This document shows positions 46,216 to 55,631 of a DNA stretch of 64,000 nucleotides, piece after piece. Numbering within the stretch: position 1 is the first letter of the stretch; every line of letters starts with the position of its first letter. Under the pieces are notes generated by a model, which did no database searches, was not told the DNA's origin, and saw nothing but the letters and a program-made list of their open reading frames with translations. Both the position numbers and the translations under genes were made by a program. This stretch comes from Sulfitobacter brevis (GTDB lineage Bacteria > Pseudomonadota > Alphaproteobacteria > Rhodobacterales > Rhodobacteraceae): contig NZ_FOMW01000003.1 in the NCBI RefSeq assembly GCF_900112755.1, positions 276,928-340,927 of the forward strand, read 5' to 3'.

Positions 46216-46635
46216 TTAGTGTGTGGGTGCAGCGGCTTGCTCGCCGGACAACCACATTTTTTCCAGTTGGTAGAAATCACGAACCTCGGGACGGAACACA
46301 TGAACGATAACATCGCCCGTGTCGATCAGCACCCAGTCGCCGACATCCTTGCCTTCGGTCTTTGCTGTGCGACCGAACTCGTCTTTGACGGTCTGCGCCA
46401 GCTTTTCAGCGATCGAAGTCACCTGCCGGGTGGAACGCCCGGAACAGATCACCATGTAATCGCCAATAGCCGTTTTGCCGCGCAAATCAATTTGCACGAT
46501 GTCTTCGGCTTTGTCGTCTGCAAGGGATTTCAGAATGGTCGCCAAAAGCTGTTCACTTTTGGCCATATTATCAGCAACAGCCATCAGCGTTGCACCGTTC
46601 TCCGCAGCTTGGGCTGCGTCAGCTTGGATTGACAG
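46216..46635 (-). CDS. rsfS: Ribosome silencing factor RsfS, probable CTG start
   Basis: An RsfS (Iojap) protein that binds L14 on the 50S subunit and prevents subunit joining; signatures IVQIDLRGKTAIGDYMV and DWVLIDTGDVIVHVF are clear. From the first in-frame ATG (46584) it would have 122 residues, but that codon has no ribosome-binding site at a normal distance. Seventeen codons upstream a CTG (46635) stands eight bases after a perfect AAGGAGG, giving 139 residues, LSIQADAAQAAENG onward. The CTG start is therefore preferred on sequence grounds; no ATG, GTG or TTG in the frame fits the site. An ATG three bases from the site is out of frame and stops after 18 codons. Confidence 0.88.
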   Translation of the reverse strand: MSIQADAAQAAENGATLMAVADNMAKSEQLLATILKSLADDKAEDIVQIDLRGKTAIGDYMVICSGRSTRQVTSIAEKLAQTVKDEFGRTAKTEGKDVGDWVLIDTGDVIVHVFRPEVRDFYQLEKMWLSGEQAAAPTH

Positions 46636-46782
46636 GACATTGTCCTCCTTTAGGCGCGCCGACAGACCCCCGGCGCTGGGGATGAGGGTAAAATAGCAAG
46701 CCGCGCAGGAAATTTCAATGACACGGCGGCAAGGATCAGCCAGCAGCGCCGATCTGTGATGATATTGTCTTTTGCAGGCGCG

Positions 46783-48201
46783 CTATTCCGGAGCGGGCGG
46801 GCCCGCGGGTGCGCCCTTGTCTGTCGGAAATACGCCATCTGCCTTCGCGATGTCGGCCTCATATTTCGCTGCCTTTTGGCGGCCGAGCGACAGCTTGCTG
46901 TCCTCCAGCATTAACACCTCGCGCTGCGGGAAGGGGATCGAGATGTCGTGCTTTTTAAATGTATCCCAAAGCGCCAGAAACACATTGCCGCGAATGTTGG
47001 TCAGACCGCCGGTCGGGTCCTTGATCCAGAACCGCAGGATATAATCAACCGAACTGTCACCGAAGCCGACGATATGGCAAACCGGCGCCTTAAAGCTCAG
47101 CACGCGGTCAACGCCCTGCGCGGCCTCGATCGCAAGCTTGCGCACCACATGCGGATCATCGCCGTAGGCCGTGCCGAAATAGATATCCAAGCGCACGAAA
47201 TCGTTGGAATGCGACCAGTTGACCACCTGATTGGTGATCAGATCTTCGTTCGGGATCAGGTATTCCTTGCCGTCCCGCGTCACCACCGAGGCATAGCGCG
47301 CGCCAAGCGTCGCAATCCAGCCAAAGGTATCGCCAAGACTGATAACATCACCGGGTTTGATGGATTTATCAATCAGGATGATTACGCCCGATACAAGGTT
47401 CGAGACTACCTTTTGCAGACCGAAACCAAGACCCACACCAATCGCACCGGACAGGACCGCCAGACCAGTGAGGTCGATCCCGACCGCCTTCACTCCCATA
47501 AAGAACGCAAAGCCGTAGAGGAAGATTTGCACGCCTTTAACAGCCAGAACCTGCATCGACGGACTGATATCTTCGTTCTTGCGGATGCTGGCGGCGGTGG
47601 TGGTACTGATCAACCGCGCCATCGTGATCAACACGCCGATCACCACACAGGCGATGATCAGGTCGAGCAGCGACAGCCGGAAGTCTCCGATGCTGAGCGC
47701 CAGACCATCCATAAACACGCCGACTTCATCGGAAACCCGCAGAAAATATAGAGTGGCGTAGATCCATAGCGCCCATGTCACCATGCGCCGCAGTGGGCGA
47801 TTGCGCACCAGACGCGCCGCAAAGGCGATGCCAACCCAAACCGCCGCTAGCGTTGCAAAAAGCCCGATAAGATAAGACCGCGACGGCCACGTGATGTTTT
47901 GCATCACCAGATAAATGCCACCCGCGATCACGGCGAACCACATCAGTCCCAAGCGGCGCTTGATCTGGACCACACCGCGCAGTTGCCACTTCTTCCATCC
48001 TTCGCGCGAGCGCACCCAGCGTTCCAACAACGTGCCAGACACACGGTGCAAAAGCCACGCCAACACCGTCACACCAAGCAAGATTAATATTTGATTCTGA
48101 CGCCAGCCCGGGCTGAGAATGCTTTGGAGAAATGTGATCGCGCCGGAAAACATCGCCTGAAAAGAGGTCAGAAACGCGCTCAGATGCTCTTCAGGGTTCA
48201 T
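46783..48201 (-). CDS. Large MscS-family mechanosensitive channel
   Basis: A 472-residue channel protein with more membrane segments than the short form: about six or seven before the pore-lining helix (LSGAIGVGLGFGLQKVVSNLVSGVI). The beta domain (DKSIKPGDVISLGDTFGWIATLG) and C-terminal alpha/beta domain follow. It probably serves as an osmotic safety valve or a related mechanosensitive role. The chosen ATG is preceded by GAGGA; a longer frame with ATGs at 48237 and 48393 exists but lacks this. It is the second MscS homologue in the window. Confidence 0.87.
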   Translation of the reverse strand: MNPEEHLSAFLTSFQAMFSGAITFLQSILSPGWRQNQILILLGVTVLAWLLHRVSGTLLERWVRSREGWKKWQLRGVVQIKRRLGLMWFAVIAGGIYLVMQNITWPSRSYLIGLFATLAAVWVGIAFAARLVRNRPLRRMVTWALWIYATLYFLRVSDEVGVFMDGLALSIGDFRLSLLDLIIACVVIGVLITMARLISTTTAASIRKNEDISPSMQVLAVKGVQIFLYGFAFFMGVKAVGIDLTGLAVLSGAIGVGLGFGLQKVVSNLVSGVIILIDKSIKPGDVISLGDTFGWIATLGARYASVVTRDGKEYLIPNEDLITNQVVNWSHSNDFVRLDIYFGTAYGDDPHVVRKLAIEAAQGVDRVLSFKAPVCHIVGFGDSSVDYILRFWIKDPTGGLTNIRGNVFLALWDTFKKHDISIPFPQREVLMLEDSKLSLGRQKAAKYEADIAKADGVFPTDKGAPAGPPAPE

Positions 48202-48474
48202 CAACGTCCTCGCCATTTGATGAAGCGATGTTTGCATATCACCCCGCTTGCCGCAATGTGCGGCACACCTGCGATGCTGAACACTGCCATCTTGCGAGCC
48301 GCGCCGCTTCGCGCTATCCCATGCCTTATGACACAGGTTTTCGATCAGACCGACCGCGCGCGCCTGCGCGAACGCTTCTTCGGGGCGACCCATACGGTAC
48401 GCGCTTCTCTATAAGCGCTGTCGATGCACGACCCTGACCGACACTTCATTCACCTAAATATCGGGAGAGGACCT

Positions 48475-49881
48475 ATGTCCCCCAAAACGCTTTATGACAA
48501 AATCTGGGATGCCCATGTGGCCCATGAGGCCGATGACGGCACTTGCCTGCTCTACATCGACCGCCATCTCGTTCATGAGGTGACGTCGCCGCAGGCTTTT
48601 GAAGGACTGCGGATGACGGGCCGCACCGTGCGCGCGCCGGACAAGACCATCGCCGTGCCGGATCACAACGTGCCGACCACGCTGGACCGTGCAGATGCCA
48701 CCACCATGACCGAAGACAGCCGCATCCAGGTTGAAGCGCTCGACAAGAACGCCAAGGACTTCGGTATCCACTACTATCCGGTCTCGGATGTCCGTCAGGG
48801 CATCGTGCATATCGTTGGCCCCGAGCAGGGCTGGACCCTGCCCGGCATGACCGTGGTCTGCGGCGACAGCCACACCGCGACCCATGGCGCTTTCGGCTCG
48901 CTCGCCCATGGCATCGGCACCTCTGAGGTGGAGCATGTTCTGGCAACCCAGACGCTGATCCAGCGCAAGGGTAAAAACATGAAGGTCGAGATTACCGGCA
49001 AGCTTGCACCGGGAGTCACGGCCAAAGACATCACCCTGACCGTCATCGGTAAAACCGGCACTGCTGGTGGCACCGGCTATGTCATCGAATATTGCGGCGA
49101 AGCGATCCGCGACCTGTCGATGGAAGGTCGGATGACCGTCTGCAACATGGCGATCGAGGGTGGCGCCCGCGCTGGCTTGATCGCACCGGATGAAAAGACA
49201 TTCGACTATGTCAAAGGCCGCCCGCACGCCCCGAAAGGCGCGCAGTGGGAAGCGGCATTGAACTGGTGGAAGACCCTCTATTCCGACGATGACGCCCATT
49301 GGGACAAGGTCATCACCATCAAGGGCGAAGACATCGCACCGGTCGTGACTTGGGGCACCTCGCCCGAAGACGTGCTGCCGATCACCGCCAATGTTCCTGC
49401 CGCCAGCGATTTCACGGGTGGCAAGGTCGATGCGGCGCAACGCTCGCTTGAGTATATGGGCCTGACACCGGGCACACCGCTGAGCGAAGTCGAGATCGAC
49501 ACTGTGTTCATCGGCTCCTGCACCAATGGCCGCATTGAAGACCTGCGCGCTGCTGCGGCAATCCTGAAGGGCAAAAAGGTCAAAGACGGGCTGCGCGCGA
49601 TGATCGTACCAGGCTCGGGCCTAGTGCGAGCACAGGCCGAAGAAGAAGGCCTTGCCGACATCTTTAAAGAGGCCGGATTTGAATGGCGTCTGGCGGGCTG
49701 TTCGATGTGCCTTGCGATGAACCCCGATCAGCTTAGCCCCGGTGAACGCTGTGCCGCGACCTCCAACCGTAACTTCGAAGGCCGTCAGGGCCGCGGTGGA
49801 CGCACCCATTTGATGAGCCCCGCCATGGCCGCCGCCGCCGCGATTACCGGCAGGCTGACGGATGTGCGCGAACTGATGTGA
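48475..49881 (+). CDS. leuC: 3-isopropylmalate dehydratase large subunit
   Basis: A 468-residue aconitase-family enzyme of leucine biosynthesis, which with LeuD isomerises 2- to 3-isopropylmalate. The 4Fe-4S ligands occur in [12 protein letters not shown] and in [11 protein letters not shown]; the hallmark segment [28 protein letters not shown] is complete. The ATG is preceded by GGGAGAGG. In the 273 bases before it there is a 28-codon open frame (48328-48414) but no leucine-rich leader. Confidence 0.96.
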   Translation: MSPKTLYDKIWDAHVAHEADDGTCLLYIDRHLVHEVTSPQAFEGLRMTGRTVRAPDKTIAVPDHNVPTTLDRADATTMTEDSRIQVEALDKNAKDFGIHYYPVSDVRQGIVHIVGPEQGWTLPGMTVVCGDSHTATHGAFGSLAHGIGTSEVEHVLATQTLIQRKGKNMKVEITGKLAPGVTAKDITLTVIGKTGTAGGTGYVIEYCGEAIRDLSMEGRMTVCNMAIEGGARAGLIAPDEKTFDYVKGRPHAPKGAQWEAALNWWKTLYSDDDAHWDKVITIKGEDIAPVVTWGTSPEDVLPITANVPAASDFTGGKVDAAQRSLEYMGLTPGTPLSEVEIDTVFIGSCTNGRIEDLRAAAAILKGKKVKDGLRAMIVPGSGLVRAQAEEEGLADIFKEAGFEWRLAGCSMCLAMNPDQLSPGERCAATSNRNFEGRQGRGGRTHLMSPAMAAAAAITGRLTDVRELM

Positions 49882-49946
49882 TGCACGGCCTGCCCGTCCC
49901 CAAGCTGCGCCGCCCGTCCGGGCAAGGTGCTGCGGGGCGGGCGACG

Positions 49947-49968
49947 CCGGCCCCATAGGATGGGCCGG
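49947..49968 (+). repeat. Intercistronic hairpin between leuC and leuD
   Basis: CCGGCCC and GGGCCGG pair perfectly around an eight-base loop in the 122-base leuC-leuD gap. With no thymine run it is more likely an mRNA-stability or partial-termination element than a terminator. Confidence 0.4.
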
Positions 49969-50003
49969 ACCCAACCGTAAAGCTTTTAGCAAGGACGACC
50001 GAC

Positions 50004-50609
50004 ATGGACCCTTTCAACACCCTCACCGGCATTGCCGCCCCGTTGCCGCTGATCAATATCGACACAGATATGATCATCCCCAAACAGTTTCTGAAAACCA
50101 TCAAGCGCACCGGCCTTGGGGTGAACCTGTTTGACGAAATGCGCTATGATGACGACCGCAACGAAATTCCAACCTTCGTTCTGAACAAGCCGCAGTACCG
50201 TGACGCCAACATCCTTGTCACCGGCGAAAACTTCGGCTGCGGGTCCTCGCGTGAACATGCGCCTTGGGCGATCAAGGACTTCGGCATATCCTGCGTGATC
50301 GCGCCGTCCTACGCCGACATCTTCTATAACAACTGCTTCAAGAACGGCATTCTGCCCATCGTGCTGCCGCAAGAGCAGGTCGACGTGCTGATGAAAGATG
50401 CCGAGAAAGGCGCCAATGCGCGGATCTCCATCGACCTTGAGGCGCAAACAATCACTAATTCCGAGGGCGAGGTCTTCTCATTCGAAGTCGATGCTTTCAA
50501 AAAGCATTGCCTGATGAACGGTCTGGATGACATTGGCCTGACAATGGAGAAGGTCGCTGCGATTGATACCTTCGAATCGACCGCCGCGCAGAGCCGCCCT
50601 TGGGTCTAA
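50004..50609 (+). CDS. leuD: 3-isopropylmalate dehydratase small subunit
   Basis: A 201-residue swivelling domain subunit partnering LeuC. The signature [23 protein letters not shown] is complete, with [11 protein letters not shown] near the N-terminus. It is translated separately from leuC across a 122-base gap containing a hairpin. Confidence 0.96.
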   Translation: MDPFNTLTGIAAPLPLINIDTDMIIPKQFLKTIKRTGLGVNLFDEMRYDDDRNEIPTFVLNKPQYRDANILVTGENFGCGSSREHAPWAIKDFGISCVIAPSYADIFYNNCFKNGILPIVLPQEQVDVLMKDAEKGANARISIDLEAQTITNSEGEVFSFEVDAFKKHCLMNGLDDIGLTMEKVAAIDTFESTAAQSRPWV

Positions 50610-50653
50610 CCGCCTGACACAACCACTCCGTGCACTTTCGTTCGGAAATACAG

Positions 50654-50684
50654 TTTAGTGGGCGTTTTGCTGGCGCCCACTAAA
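50654..50684 (+). terminator. Strong hairpin after leuD
   Basis: An 11-base perfect inverted repeat (TTTAGTGGGCG and CGCCCACTAAA) with a nine-base loop lies 44 bases past leuD. No uridine run follows, so termination would be partial at most; it could set lower expression of the downstream genes. Confidence 0.5.
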
Positions 50685-50812
50685 TCTGGTGGCGATCCGC
50701 CTTTTCGCCGCGAAATTGATGCAAGAACGCACCACCAGCAACATCAAAAAGCCACAACAATTAAGCCTAGTTAACCAATAGCCTTGAGCGGCAGGACGAA
50801 AGAAGGCACAAT

Positions 50813-51754
50813 TTGGGCAAGATTGAGGCAGACCTCGACACGTCGGGGAACACAAGTTGGAACAAGAACGCGGCATCGCATCGCTTCTGGCCAGTTTGGA
50901 AGGGCAGAGTTTTGATAGGACGTATATCCGGCGCGATCATGCGCGCCCTCCTTGTCGCGTTGCTGATTGCAACGCCCGCATTGATGCTGCCGGGACTGGC
51001 GGTCGATTCAACACAGATCACCGTGCTGATCGCGTTGCTCGCGGCCTTCCTGACCTTCATCGAATACAACTCCAATTTTCCCAGCATTGTCGAATTCCGC
51101 GATGCTCCGCCTTTCAACCGCATCCGCTTTGTCTCGCTGTTTCTGACAGTGTTTTTGCTCAGCGCGATTGTGAAGGGCCAGTCCAACCCGACCCTGATGA
51201 CAGGCGGGCTGACCTCGATGGGTACGATCATCGGCAATGCGATCGACTTTCCCTACTCTCCGGTGCGCCTGCTGGTGCTGATGCTGCCCGAGACTGCGGA
51301 TAATGATGCTGTCCGCTCGGTGCGCACGCTAGCGGGGCTGTCCTATTTCATCTCGGTCTTCACTATGGGCGTCTTTCTGGTGCTGGTGCGAATTCTCGGT
51401 TGGCCGACTCGTCAGGGTGCCTTTAATGTATGGGTAAACCTGCCGTTGTTTGACCCGACAGCGGGCCCCGATGTCTTGCCACGGTTGCAGCGTGATGCAC
51501 GGGTCAACATCGTCATTGGATTCTTGTTGCCTTTCCTCATCCCCGCCGTAGTCAACGCAACCTCCGATCTGATAGACCCGGTGATATTGAACACGCCGCA
51601 ATCTCTGATTTGGACAATAAGCGCATGGGCCTTTCTTCCTGCCAGCATGATTATGCGCGGCATCGCGATGGCCAAGGTCGCCGATATGATTCAAGACAAA
51701 CGGCGCCGCGCCTATGCCGAAGCTCAATCGGAAGACGGGCTGCAAACGGCCTGA
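50813..51754 (+). CDS. Multi-pass membrane protein of unknown function
   Basis: A protein of up to 313 residues with about seven hydrophobic segments from residue 43 onward (for example near 66-82, 107-123, 166-192, 230-250). The N-terminal 40 residues are polar and end in a basic WKGRVLIGRISG patch. The start is a TTG in the longest frame; the first ATG is at 50939, just before the first membrane segment, and is the alternative. I do not recognise a family with known function. It lies between leuD and leuB, as a similar protein does in other roseobacters by my recollection. Confidence 0.7.
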   Translation: MGKIEADLDTSGNTSWNKNAASHRFWPVWKGRVLIGRISGAIMRALLVALLIATPALMLPGLAVDSTQITVLIALLAAFLTFIEYNSNFPSIVEFRDAPPFNRIRFVSLFLTVFLLSAIVKGQSNPTLMTGGLTSMGTIIGNAIDFPYSPVRLLVLMLPETADNDAVRSVRTLAGLSYFISVFTMGVFLVLVRILGWPTRQGAFNVWVNLPLFDPTAGPDVLPRLQRDARVNIVIGFLLPFLIPAVVNATSDLIDPVILNTPQSLIWTISAWAFLPASMIMRGIAMAKVADMIQDKRRRAYAEAQSEDGLQTA

Positions 51755-52743
51755 TTGCCTGCCTGCTGGCGCTGGTTTGCGCCGCAGTTCCGGCCCAGGC
51801 AGACACCCTGCGTATCGCCACTTTTAACACCGAACTGGGCCGCGACGGGCCAGGATTGCTGCTGCGCGATATCCTCAAGGGCGATGATCCGCAGGTGCTG
51901 GCGGTGCTTGATATTCTCACTGACGTAAATGCCGATATCCTCGCCTTGCAGGGGATTGATTATGACCTCAACCTGCGGGCGCTGACTGCGCTGGTCGCCG
52001 CTCTAAATGAGCGGGGCATCGTCTATCCGTTCTTCTATACGGGCACCCCCAATGCGGGGTTGATGACCACGCTTGATCTGGACGGTGACGGGCGGCTTGG
52101 CGGCGCGGGCGATGCGCAGGGGTATGGCCGATTTTACGGGCAGGGCAGCATGGCGGTTCTGTCACGGTATCCCGTAGATCAGGCGCGGGTGCGCGATTAT
52201 TCGACCCTGCTCTGGCAGGATGTGCGGGATGCGCTTTTGCCCGAAACGGCCGCAGGTCCCTTCCCCAGTCAAGCCGCCCTGGATGTGCAACGCCTATCCT
52301 CCAAGGGGCATTGGGCGCTACCGGTCAAGCATCCGGTTTTCGGGGAGATCACAGTGATGACTTTCCACGCCTCGCCGCCGGTGTTTGACGGTCCCGAAGA
52401 TCGCAACGGCAAGCGGAACCATGACGAGGTGATGTTCTGGCGGCACTATCTGAATGGCGCGTTCGACCGCGCCCCGCCAAAAGGATTTGTGCTGCTGGGG
52501 GACGCCAACCTTGATCCCGCAAAAGGCGATGGCCGCAGCGAAGCGATCCGCGCACTTTTGGACGATCCCCGCCTGCAAGACCCCCTGCCAGAGATCCCTA
52601 CCGTCAGTTGGGCGCAGGTCGGCAATCTGCGGGTCGACTATGTACTGCCCTCGGCGGATTGGCGAATCACGGGGGCTGCCGTGCACCCGCCCACCCCGAT
52701 AGCCAGCCGCCACCAACTGGTTTGGGTCGACCTCACACGCTAG
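51751..52743 (+). CDS. Exported endonuclease/exonuclease/phosphatase-fold protein
   Basis: A roughly 330-residue protein of the EEP superfamily. A signal-peptide-like segment (LIACLLALVCAAVPAQA) precedes TLRIATFNTELG, the metal-binding/asparagine start of the fold; further motifs are ITVMTFHASPP, VLLGDANLDPAKGDGRSE and the closing SRHQLVWVDL with its histidine. It may cleave phosphodiesters or phosphates in the periplasm. The start is unclear: in frame there is no ATG, GTG or TTG between 51626 and the signal peptide; CTG at 51751, overlapping the previous stop, gives the most natural N-terminus. Starting at the earlier ATG (51610) would put a non-protein-like tail over the membrane protein gene. 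Confidence 0.7.
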   Translation: MIACLLALVCAAVPAQADTLRIATFNTELGRDGPGLLLRDILKGDDPQVLAVLDILTDVNADILALQGIDYDLNLRALTALVAALNERGIVYPFFYTGTPNAGLMTTLDLDGDGRLGGAGDAQGYGRFYGQGSMAVLSRYPVDQARVRDYSTLLWQDVRDALLPETAAGPFPSQAALDVQRLSSKGHWALPVKHPVFGEITVMTFHASPPVFDGPEDRNGKRNHDEVMFWRHYLNGAFDRAPPKGFVLLGDANLDPAKGDGRSEAIRALLDDPRLQDPLPEIPTVSWAQVGNLRVDYVLPSADWRITGAAVHPPTPIASRHQLVWVDLTR

Positions 52744-52809
52744 CCATTCTTGACCCTTCCGCAGGGGCAGGATACCTCGCTTGGGACATTTCATCTCAGG
52801 AGCCAACCC

Positions 52810-53916
52810 ATGACCAACCCTACGCTGCTAATCCTCGCCGGTGACGGCATCGGGCCCGAAGTCATGGGGCAGGTCACGCGCATCATCGACTGGTACGGCA
52901 AGAACCGCGATCTGGCCTTTGACGTCGAGCATGATCTGGTCGGCGGTGCGGCTTATGACAAGCACGGCACACCTTTGCACGACGACACGATGGCCAAAGC
53001 GCTGGCCGCTGATGCGGTCCTACTGGGTGCGGTCGGTGGCCCAAAGTACGACGATCTGGATTTCAGCGTGAAACCCGAGCGCGGGTTGCTGCGTCTGCGT
53101 AAAGAGATGGACCTTTTCTCGAACCTGCGTCCGGCGCAATGCTTTGACGCACTGGCAGATTTCTCCTCGCTTAAGAAGGACATCGTTGCAGGGCTTGACA
53201 TCATGATCGTGCGCGAATTGACCAGCGGCGTCTATTTCGGCGAACCGCGCGGCATCTTCGAGGAAGGCAACGAGCGCGTTGGCATCAACACCCAGCGCTA
53301 TACCGAGTCTGAAATCGACCGCGTTGCACGTTCGGCGTTTGAACTGGCGCGGCGTCGGTCGGGCAAGGTATGCTCGATGGAAAAAGCCAACGTAATGGAA
53401 AGCGGTATCCTGTGGCGCGAAGTCGTGCAGAAAGTGCGCGATACGGATTACCCCGACATCGAACTCACCCACATGTATGCCGACAACGGTGCGATGCAGT
53501 TGGTCCGCGCGCCCAAGCAGTTTGACGTGATCGTCACCGATAACCTTTTCGGCGATATCCTCTCTGACTGTGCGGCGATGCTGACCGGCTCGCTCGGCAT
53601 GTTGCCATCGGCCAGCCTTGGCGCGCCAAACCCCGACGGCCGCCCCAAGGCGCTTTACGAGCCCGTCCACGGCTCTGCCCCCGATATCGCAGGTCAGGGC
53701 AAGGCCAACCCGATCGCCTGTATCCTCAGCTTTGCCATGGCGCTGCGCTATTCCTTCGATCAGGGCGATGAAGCGACCCGGCTGGAAAATGCTGTTGAAA
53801 AGGTTCTGGCCGATGGTGCCCGCACCGCTGATCTGATGGGCCCCGAAGACGGCACCCCGATCAGCACAACTGAAATGGGCGATGCGATTCTGGCAGCGCT
53901 TGACGCCAGCCTGTAA
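52810..53916 (+). CDS. leuB: 3-isopropylmalate dehydrogenase
   Basis: A 368-residue enzyme that oxidises and decarboxylates 3-isopropylmalate to 2-oxoisocaproate with NAD. The isocitrate/isopropylmalate dehydrogenase signature ([27 protein letters not shown] region) and the substrate-binding arginines in [14 protein letters not shown] are visible. The ATG follows GGAG at nine bases. It closes the leuC-leuD-membrane protein-EEP-leuB cluster, and a series of hairpins follows. Confidence 0.96.
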   Translation: MTNPTLLILAGDGIGPEVMGQVTRIIDWYGKNRDLAFDVEHDLVGGAAYDKHGTPLHDDTMAKALAADAVLLGAVGGPKYDDLDFSVKPERGLLRLRKEMDLFSNLRPAQCFDALADFSSLKKDIVAGLDIMIVRELTSGVYFGEPRGIFEEGNERVGINTQRYTESEIDRVARSAFELARRRSGKVCSMEKANVMESGILWREVVQKVRDTDYPDIELTHMYADNGAMQLVRAPKQFDVIVTDNLFGDILSDCAAMLTGSLGMLPSASLGAPNPDGRPKALYEPVHGSAPDIAGQGKANPIACILSFAMALRYSFDQGDEATRLENAVEKVLADGARTADLMGPEDGTPISTTEMGDAILAALDASL

Positions 53917-54293
53917 TACGGCAGCACGGATCAGACAAAGCGTTTGATCCGTGAAACAACCTCCTGTTGCGCCACGAATTTGGGCGCAGCAGGAAGCGTA
54001 TCTGAAGGATACGCCGAGCGAGGTTTACGAAACCGAGGCTTAAAATCCCCTCAAATTCCTTTATTTCGACGTCTTAGCGCGCAGATAGGGCCATCGGGAT
54101 GTAGAATATTAATCAGAATCTAATTCTGACCAAAAAATTCTCGGATTGATATACCTTATTAATTCACTCAGATATCCGCACAGGGACTAACTGCATGCCA
54201 GCGTCCCCTTATGCTGGCAAATTGATCCTGACCAAATACCCGCCGTGCCATGCCGCGACACTTACTAAACTCCGCTATAAGGACACCGATCCC
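53917..54293 (+). other. Intergenic region with tandem hairpins and an AT-rich promoter zone
   Basis: No gene is visible here. Three consecutive perfect or near-perfect hairpins lie at 53925-53953 (CACGGATCA/TGATCCGTG), 53963-53993 (CCTGTTGCGCC/GGCGCAGCAGG) and 53996-54014 (GCGTATC/GATACGC), followed by a smaller GGTTT/AAACC pairing. From about 54080 the DNA is strikingly AT-rich and contains the palindrome described separately. The first hairpin may end the leu transcript; the set could also be a small structured RNA. Confidence 0.5.
54113..54129. promoter_or_regulatory. Perfect 17-base palindrome upstream of the imelysin cassette
   Basis: TCAGAAT-CTA-ATTCTGA is a perfect inverted repeat in AT-rich DNA, 165 bases before the first imelysin gene. 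Its AGAA/TTCT arms recall Irr-type (ICE) boxes, but the arm spacing is five rather than three bases. Position and context fit an iron-responsive operator. Confidence 0.45.
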
Positions 54294-55565
54294 ATGACCA
54301 ATTCGACCCTTGCCACAAGCCTGTTCGCGCTGAGCCTTACCACCACGGCGTTGGCTGATGCCCCCGTCGCCAAGACCGCCCTCGTCGCCAACTACGCGAA
54401 TATTGCCGAGGCCGCTTACGGTGACAGCCTGATTGCTGCGCAACGGTTGCAGGCCGCTGTGGGCACATTGATCGACAACCCCTCCGCCGAAGCGTTGCAG
54501 GCCGCAAAGTCTGCATGGCTGGCCGCCCGTGTGCCCTACCAGCAGACCGAGGTATTCCGGTTCGGCAATGCAATCGTCGATGATTGGGAGGGGCGGGTGA
54601 ACTCTTGGCCGCTGGATGAGGGTCTGATTGATTACGTCGATGCGGCCTATGGCGGTCCGGCGGATGAAAACGAAGCCGCCGTGCTGAATGTTATCGCCAA
54701 CCCGAGCTTCACTCTGTCAGGTACGAGAATCGACGCTATCCAGATCACGCCCGCTTTGCTGGAGGAATCTCTGCACGAGGCCGATGGAGTCGAGGCGAAT
54801 GTGGCGACCGGATATCACGCCATTGAATTTCTCCTCTGGGGGCAAGACCTGAACGGGAGCGCTTATGGCGCGGGCAATCGAGCATGGACCGACTTTGCCA
54901 AAGGTGACGTCTGCAGCAACGACAACTGCGACCGCCGCGGCGACTATCTTAAGGCTGCGGTTGATCTGTTGGTCTCAGACCTCGATTGGATGGCCGCCCA
55001 ATGGGTCGAGGGCGGTGCCGCCCGTGCCCCGCTGACCGCAGATGAGGATGCCGCGATCAGCACAATGCTCACTGGCATGGGATCGCTTTCCTATGGCGAA
55101 CAGGCAGGCGAACGAATGCGCCTCGGCCTGATGCTTAACGACCCTGAAGAGGAGCATGACTGCTTTTCAGACAACACTCACAACAGTCACTATTACGATG
55201 GTCTGGGCGTGCAAAACGTCTATCTGGGCGAATACGTCCGTCTGGACGGCAGTCTCGTTTCCGGTCCGTCGCTGTCGGATCTGGTGGCCTCATCCGATGC
55301 AGCGCTGGACGTCGAAATGCAGACCAAGCTCAGCACCACCATGCGTGCTTTGGGCCGGATCAAATCCGCCGCCGAAGCGGGTTTCAGCTATGATATGATG
55401 CTGGAGCGCGGCAACGCAGGTGGCGAGATGTTGATAATGGGCGGCGTCGACGGTTTGATTGACCAGACTCGGACCATCGAGCGGATTGTGAGCACGTTGG
55501 GAGCGAACCCAGCCGCTTTTGAAGGATCCGACAGCCTCGATAATCCCGGCGCTGTGTTTGAATAG
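54294..55565 (+). CDS. Imelysin-family (M75-like, IrpA-type) protein
   Basis: A 423-residue exported protein with a signal peptide (ending near TTTALA) and an imelysin domain. The family motif G-x-H-x-x-E appears as TGYHAIEFLLWGQD. Imelysins are periplasmic or outer-membrane proteins linked to iron uptake, mostly without demonstrated peptidase activity. The ATG follows AAGGA. It begins a cassette of porin, di-heme protein, second imelysin and DUF1513 that matches a conserved neighbourhood in proteobacteria (Pseudomonas PA4370-PA4373 region). Confidence 0.88.
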   Translation: MTNSTLATSLFALSLTTTALADAPVAKTALVANYANIAEAAYGDSLIAAQRLQAAVGTLIDNPSAEALQAAKSAWLAARVPYQQTEVFRFGNAIVDDWEGRVNSWPLDEGLIDYVDAAYGGPADENEAAVLNVIANPSFTLSGTRIDAIQITPALLEESLHEADGVEANVATGYHAIEFLLWGQDLNGSAYGAGNRAWTDFAKGDVCSNDNCDRRGDYLKAAVDLLVSDLDWMAAQWVEGGAARAPLTADEDAAISTMLTGMGSLSYGEQAGERMRLGLMLNDPEEEHDCFSDNTHNSHYYDGLGVQNVYLGEYVRLDGSLVSGPSLSDLVASSDAALDVEMQTKLSTTMRALGRIKSAAEAGFSYDMMLERGNAGGEMLIMGGVDGLIDQTRTIERIVSTLGANPAAFEGSDSLDNPGAVFE

Positions 55566-55631
55566 CCCACCCTAGGGTCGGCCTCGGCGATCGGCCTTAT
55601 CTCTCTTCCCTCTCTAATACTTGGAAATACA

